A stretch of 8,506 nt of DNA, taken from assembly GCA_031283785.1 (NCBI GenBank), contig JAITBC010000249.1, positions 1-8,506 on the forward strand. The letters are read 5' to 3'. Shown here piece by piece: positions 5,996 through 8,506 of this stretch; position 1 is the first letter of the stretch; the number at the start of each line of letters is the position of its first letter. The translations under genes were made by a program, and so were the position numbers. The DNA comes from Tannerella sp. Lineage in GTDB: Bacteria > Bacteroidota > Bacteroidia > Bacteroidales > Tannerellaceae. The notes beneath the pieces are model-generated. The model saw only the letters and a program-made list of their open reading frames with translations. It had not been told where the DNA came from and did not search any database.

Positions 5996-6020
5996 CCGTC
6001 AGGTCGTCGGAACGGTTCCG
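5990..6020 (+). promoter_or_regulatory. Possible +1 frameshift site (UUU UGA C) with downstream stem
   Basis: The codons CTG TTT TGA C (5987-5996) place a Phe codon before a UGA in the weak UGA-C context. A tRNA-Phe on UUU can slip one base forward on the UUUU run and re-pair perfectly, then read GAC. Downstream, CGGAA/TTCCG (6008-6020) or ACCGT/ACGGT (5995-5999 with 6012-6016) can form a small stem. This resembles the release-factor-2 logic, but there is no Shine-Dalgarno-like stimulator just upstream. A simple T insertion would look the same. Confidence 0.4.
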
Positions 6021-6197
6021 AAACAGGGGCAAAAAGTTAATCCGGGTTCGATTGTGTATTTGAAATATGTGACCGGGGAAATAATCGAAAAAAGCAAACA
6101 ATTACATAACGCCGCGGAGATGAAAAAAGCCGAGGCTAAGAAAAGTAAATCAAAGCGTGCAAAAAATAAAGAAAAAACGCGTGAAGGTTTATTTTGA
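5991..6197 (+). CDS. PASTA protein, C-terminal part in the +1 frame
   Basis: Joined after the Phe codon by a +1 shift, this frame supplies the second half of the PASTA domain: DRQVVGTVPKQGQKV, then NPGSIVYLKYVTGE. It shows the family's V-x-G-x-x-P-x-x-G-x-x-V-x-x-G-S-x-V-x-L pattern. A very basic Lys-rich tail follows (about the last 35 residues), ending at TGA 6195-6197. The joined protein would be about 148 residues with one membrane segment and a single PASTA unit. PASTA domains in Ser/Thr kinases and penicillin-binding proteins recognise peptidoglycan. In this fragment there is no start with a good ribosome binding site, so independent translation is unlikely. The gene is either programmed to frameshift or recently broken. 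Confidence 0.65.
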   Translation, partial: FDRQVVGTVPKQGQKVNPGSIVYLKYVTGEIIEKSKQLHNAAEMKKAEAKKSKSKRAKNKEKTREGLF

Positions 6198-6334
6198 GTT
6201 TGCGGCTTCGGCGGCACGTGAAATTTACAAGGTGTTTTATGAAGAGGTTGGGAGTACTCTTTGTCTCTTTGAATTAACCCGAAAAGCGTCCGTAAACACG
6301 ATCGCTTTCGGTTTGAAAGGAGAGGTAAAAAATT

Positions 6335-6616
6335 ATGGGCAGAAAAAAGAAGGAACAGGCAAGCGAAAACAAACCGCTCGGCAATGCCGAACTTTTTGAT
6401 GATACGCCGGAAGGACCTTGGGCGGAATGTTTGGAGTGCGACACTCTTATGGAGTACAGCCGCAATTTGGAACGGTTCAGATGTCCTATGTGCGGAAAAG
6501 AAATCGCCGAGGAGGATTATGAGGAAAGCTGCGACGGCAGTCCGCCTTTCGGTTGCAGAGCGTGCGGCGGTCCGTATCCCCATTGTATGACAAGCTGCCG
6601 ATTATTTGACGACTGA
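6335..6616 (+). CDS. Small zinc-ribbon protein (93 aa)
   Basis: ATG at 6335 follows AAAGGAGAGG (6317-6326). A basic, disordered N-terminus (GRKKKEQAS) leads to two Cys clusters. The first is a zinc ribbon, C32-x2-C35 with C50-x2-C53. The second is Cys-rich with C66, C74-x2-C77, C84 and C88, ending CRLFDD, a pattern I associate with small Firmicutes phage proteins. It probably binds one or two zinc ions; a nucleic-acid or protein adaptor role is inferred. It lies 137 bases behind the PASTA gene, with no terminator between them, and a strong terminator closes this unit at 6631. The intervening 137 bases show no convincing gene. Confidence 0.85.
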   Translation: MGRKKKEQASENKPLGNAELFDDTPEGPWAECLECDTLMEYSRNLERFRCPMCGKEIAEEDYEESCDGSPPFGCRACGGPYPHCMTSCRLFDD

Positions 6617-6630
6617 TAAAACCTTGGTCA

Positions 6631-6668
6631 AAGCCTGTGTCTGAAAAAAGACGCGGGCTTTTGTTTTT
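6631..6668 (+). terminator. Strong intrinsic terminator after the zinc-ribbon gene
   Basis: AAGCCTGTGTCT (6631-6642) pairs over 12 bases with AGACGCGGGCTT (6649-6660), including two G-T wobbles, with loop GAAAAA, followed by TTGTTTTT. It separates the accessory cassette from the downstream tagged-protein and nuclease genes. Confidence 0.85.
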
Positions 6669-6738
6669 GCACTTTTTTATTGCGCGTAAAACACATTCCC
6701 TTTTATGAAGAGAGAGACGGACATAACCGCCGTTCTTC

Positions 6739-6764
6739 TTTTTTTTGGGGGGGGATTATTTATG
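6739..6764 (+). promoter_or_regulatory. T8G8 tract acting as leader and ribosome binding site
   Basis: Eight T (6739-6746) followed directly by eight G (6747-6754) precede ATTATTT and ATG at 6762. The G run replaces an ordinary Shine-Dalgarno sequence. Upstream, ACGG/CCGT with flanking AGA/TCT gives a small hairpin that would turn the T run into a terminator-like element. G-run length changes could alter expression of the gene. Confidence 0.45.
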
Positions 6765-7343
6765 AACGCCGAATTAAAACATCACGGCATTCTAGGAATG
6801 AAGTGGGGAGTACGGAAAAAAGCTGAGAAACTTACTAAAAAAAAACTGACAGCCATAGAGAGAAGCAGCGACGCAACCCGTATGGACAAAAAAAGAGCGT
6901 CCCGTTTGCAAGAGGGCTATGTTTATGAGTGGGGAAAAAATATGATGGCAAACACGGTTGTTGACGCTATTAAAAACAGGGGTAAACAATACGACGCCAA
7001 GAGATATGTTACTGTGGTTCTACGCTCCGTACGGGATACGGCGATTACTCGAGCGTTGGACAGATCCGCAATGAAGAAGTATTCCTCAGACGGGACCCTT
7101 TCGCCGGGCAAAAAGAAAAAACGTTTTTACAAGGAAGACGTTATTTCGGTTGCCGTCAAGGCGGCGCCTTTTGTCGCCGAGGCGTTGAAATATACGGCAA
7201 ACTCGGCGATGACGAAAGCGGAGACATACAAAATCAATAAACAAAAGTTTGAAGCGTGGGGGCAAAATATTTTGCCCGAGAGGGTTGACAAAATAGTTTG
7301 GAACTCTCCCGATTTTAAGACTGCAATTATTGACAACAGATAA
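6762..7343 (+). CDS. Second GMKWG-tagged basic phage protein (193 aa)
   Basis: The start is ATG 6762 rather than the in-frame ATG at 6705, because the latter lies in a hairpin tail and the intervening codons translate the T8G8 run. The N-terminus carries the tag HHGILGMKWGVRKK (7-20), matching the tag on the toxin at 1387. The rest is strongly basic and mostly helical: KKLTAIERSS, then a charged region to about 70, RSVRDTAITRALD (about 87-99), a Lys-rich SPGKKKKR (about 113-120) and an Ala-rich helix VAVKAAPFVAEALK. I recognise no catalytic domain. The body could be another effector or a DNA-binding structural protein; no immunity-like gene follows it. It precedes the VRR-NUC gene by 21 bases. 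Confidence 0.85.
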   Translation: MNAELKHHGILGMKWGVRKKAEKLTKKKLTAIERSSDATRMDKKRASRLQEGYVYEWGKNMMANTVVDAIKNRGKQYDAKRYVTVVLRSVRDTAITRALDRSAMKKYSSDGTLSPGKKKKRFYKEDVISVAVKAAPFVAEALKYTANSAMTKAETYKINKQKFEAWGQNILPERVDKIVWNSPDFKTAIIDNR

Positions 7344-7364
7344 TTTGAGAAAAGAGGCGGTTAA

Positions 7365-7655
7365 ATGTCAGAAAGTGATTTTCAGGCAAAACTTATTTGC
7401 GAGTTAAGAAAAATGTTTCCGGGTTGTTTGGTCACAAAGAACGATCCGAATTATATCCAAGGCTTCCCCGACCTGACTGTTTTTTACAAGGACAAATGGG
7501 CGGCGTTAGAGTGCAAAAAAAATGCAGGCGCGAAGAAACAACCGAATCAGGAATATTATGTCGGGCGGATGAACGAGATGTCATTTTCGAGATTTATCTG
7601 TCCGGAAAACAAGGAGGAAGTGTTGCGTGAACTTCAACAAACACTCCGCGCTTGA
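7365..7655 (+). CDS. VRR-NUC domain nuclease
   Basis: A 96-residue single-domain nuclease of the PD-(D/E)XK fold. The motifs are an N-terminal acidic helix ESDFQAKL (3-10), then GFPD (33-36), a beta-hairpin and E49-C-K51. Together these form the VRR-NUC signature G-x-PD ... E-x-K, with D36, E49 and K51 the expected metal-binding and catalytic residues. Phage VRR-NUC proteins are about this length and usually adjoin SNF2-type helicases; they are linked to processing branched DNA. ATG at 7365 has GAGGCGG at 7354-7360. The end overlaps the following nuclease gene by 29 bases, and the downstream ribosome binding site lies inside this ORF. Confidence 0.93.
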   Translation: MSESDFQAKLICELRKMFPGCLVTKNDPNYIQGFPDLTVFYKDKWAALECKKNAGAKKQPNQEYYVGRMNEMSFSRFICPENKEEVLRELQQTLRA

Positions 7656-8190
7656 GGGGCAGCACGCTTTTCTGAGTGCGAGCAAATATCATTGGGTCAA
7701 TTACGGCGAAGATAAATTGTGCGAAACATATCTGAAATTCCGGATGGCGCAGAAAGGGACGGTTCTTCACAGCTTCGCGGCGCAATGCATACGGCTCGGG
7801 CAAAAACTGCCGAAATCGCAAAAAACTTTGAACGTGTACGTGAACGACGCAATCGGATATAAAATGACGCCTGAGCAAATTTTATTTTACTCCGAAAATT
7901 GTTTCGGTACAGCCGACACGATTTCATTCCGAAACGGTTTGATCAGAATACACGATTTGAAAACCGGCGCAACGCCCGGGCATATGGAGCAGCTTGAAAT
8001 ATATGCCGCTCTTTTTTGTTTGGAGTACAAAGTGAAACCCGGAGATATTCAAACCGAACTCCGATTATATCAGGGCGATGAAGTTTTGCGGCACAACCCG
8101 ACAGCCGAAATTATTGCCCCGATTATTGACAAGATAATCACTTTCAATAAAATTATCAACAAAATGAAAGAACGGGAGTGGCAGGAATAA
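7627..8190 (+). CDS. RecB-like PD-(D/E)XK exonuclease (DUF2800-like)
   Basis: A 187-residue nuclease with the full RecB-like motif set. The N-terminal LSASKYHW (16-23) recalls DUF2800 phage proteins. It is followed by KGTVLH (43-48) with motif His48, FGTAD (93-97) with Asp97, DLKTG (110-114) with Asp110 and Lys112, and QLEIYA (122-127). This is the order found in RecB, Cas4 and phage exonucleases. It probably resects or trims DNA ends during phage recombination. There is no cluster of four Cys as in Cas4 proteins, so an Fe-S Cas4 label is not justified. The start is GTG 7627, 9 bases after GGAGG at 7613-7617. It overlaps the VRR-NUC gene upstream and shares one base with the next ATG (TAATG). 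Confidence 0.9.
   Translation: MNFNKHSALEGQHAFLSASKYHWVNYGEDKLCETYLKFRMAQKGTVLHSFAAQCIRLGQKLPKSQKTLNVYVNDAIGYKMTPEQILFYSENCFGTADTISFRNGLIRIHDLKTGATPGHMEQLEIYAALFCLEYKVKPGDIQTELRLYQGDEVLRHNPTAEIIAPIIDKIITFNKIINKMKEREWQE
8126..8153 (+). promoter_or_regulatory. Candidate sigma-A promoter before the HTH gene
   Basis: TTGACA (8126-8131), a 16-base spacer and TAAAAT (8148-8153) lie inside the end of the nuclease gene. Transcription would begin near 8160, about 30 bases before the ATG at 8190. This is a close match but is untested; the gene can also be read from the upstream operon. Confidence 0.45.
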
Positions 8191-8506
8191 TGAATTATAT
8201 TGCAAATGATATTTTGCGGCATTACGGAATACTCAGGCGTTCCGGGAGGTATCCTTGGGGTTCCGGCGACAACCCGTATCAGCATAGCGGCGACTTTTTA
8301 AGCAGAGTAAACGACTTGAAAAAACAGGGACTCGGCGATACCGAAATAGCCAAAGCGATGGGTCTGTCCACAACGCAATACCGCGTCCAAAAGTCATTGG
8401 CAAAAGACGAGAGGAGAGCCTCGGATGTGGCGACGGCTAAAAGTCTCCGCGAAAGAGGCCTCAGCCTCGCCCAAATAGCAGAAAAAATGGGTTACGCACA
8501 CGATTC
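8190..8506 (+). CDS. HTH-containing phage protein with tag-like N-terminus (3' truncated by window)
   Basis: ATG at 8190 overlaps the preceding stop (TAATG). The frame is open to the window end, giving 105 codons of a longer protein. The N-terminus has LRHYGILRRSGRYPWGSG (9-26) and DNPYQ (27-31); the HYGIL part resembles the HHGIL/HYGVK start of the GMKWG tags. Then come two helix-turn-helix-like units: LKKQGLGDTEIAKAMGLS (43-60) with a following helix TTQYRVQKSL (61-70), and LRERGLSLAQIAEKMG (86-101). This suggests sequence-specific DNA binding. I recall related large phage proteins with the GRYPWGSG start but no assigned function. Its location behind two nucleases fits a role in phage DNA metabolism or transcription. 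Confidence 0.82.
   Translation, partial: MNYIANDILRHYGILRRSGRYPWGSGDNPYQHSGDFLSRVNDLKKQGLGDTEIAKAMGLSTTQYRVQKSLAKDERRASDVATAKSLRERGLSLAQIAEKMGYAHD

Noticed and set aside
6233..6247. Fourth copy of the TTTTATGAAGA border element
   Set aside because: The 11-base tail matches, but no comparable A-run hairpin lies upstream. Chance is likely.
6157..6399. Open frame between the PASTA and zinc-ribbon genes
   Set aside because: It overlaps the PASTA tail and the zinc-ribbon start in another frame, starts at a GTG without a ribosome binding site, and its end only translates the next gene out of frame.
7627..8190. Labelling the RecB-like nuclease as CRISPR Cas4
   Set aside because: The four Cys residues of the Cas4 Fe-S cluster are absent, and no CRISPR repeats or other cas genes are seen.

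Overview
The window looks like part of a bacteriophage or prophage of a Gram-positive, probably clostridial, gut-type host. The reasons are strong AGGAGG-type ribosome binding sites, use of ATG, GTG and TTG starts, short and tightly packed co-directional genes, and several proteins typical of Firmicutes phages. These include a GMKWG-tagged toxin, a stand-alone SNF2-type helicase, a VRR-NUC nuclease and a RecB-like nuclease. Every protein gene reads on the + strand. The only minus-strand feature is a partial tRNA-Trp(CCA) at the left edge. No integrase, capsid or terminase is visible, so prophage and free phage cannot be told apart.

Layout. (1) 1-46: partial tRNA-Trp. 47-238: mostly non-coding. 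(2) 239-1343: a conserved-looking gene of unknown role, followed closely by a probable single-stranded DNA-binding protein with an acidic C-terminus ending in Pro-Phe. (3) 1387-2057: a basic protein with an N-terminal GMKWG tag fused to a Bacterial toxin 50 (Ntox50)-like domain, then a small acidic protein that is the best candidate for its immunity protein. A near-consensus promoter lies inside the toxin gene and could express immunity separately. (4) 2128-3643: a small unknown protein and a 411-residue SNF2/DEAD-type helicase whose start may be an unusual ATA. (5) 3644-4599: a leader with a five-codon ORF, a terminator, two overlapping small membrane-protein genes, and about 350 bases of AT-rich DNA carrying direct and inverted GCCC-type repeats. 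(6) 4532-6197: an apparently independent cassette with its own extended -10 promoter. It encodes a 376-residue helical membrane-active protein and a membrane-anchored PASTA protein interrupted by a +1 frameshift at a TTTT run. (7) 6335-7343: a small zinc-ribbon protein, a strong terminator, then a second GMKWG-tagged basic protein preceded by a T8G8 run. (8) 7365-8506: VRR-NUC nuclease, RecB-like nuclease and the start of a helix-turn-helix protein, overlapping or abutting as one operon.

How it fits together. The SSB, helicase, VRR-NUC and RecB-like nuclease form a phage DNA replication/recombination set, interrupted by accessory cargo. The most interesting points are the shared N-terminal tag on proteins with unrelated bodies, the toxin/immunity pair with an internal promoter, the membrane protein/PASTA cassette with a possible programmed +1 frameshift, and the GCCC repeat region, which could be a replication origin or regulator-binding array.
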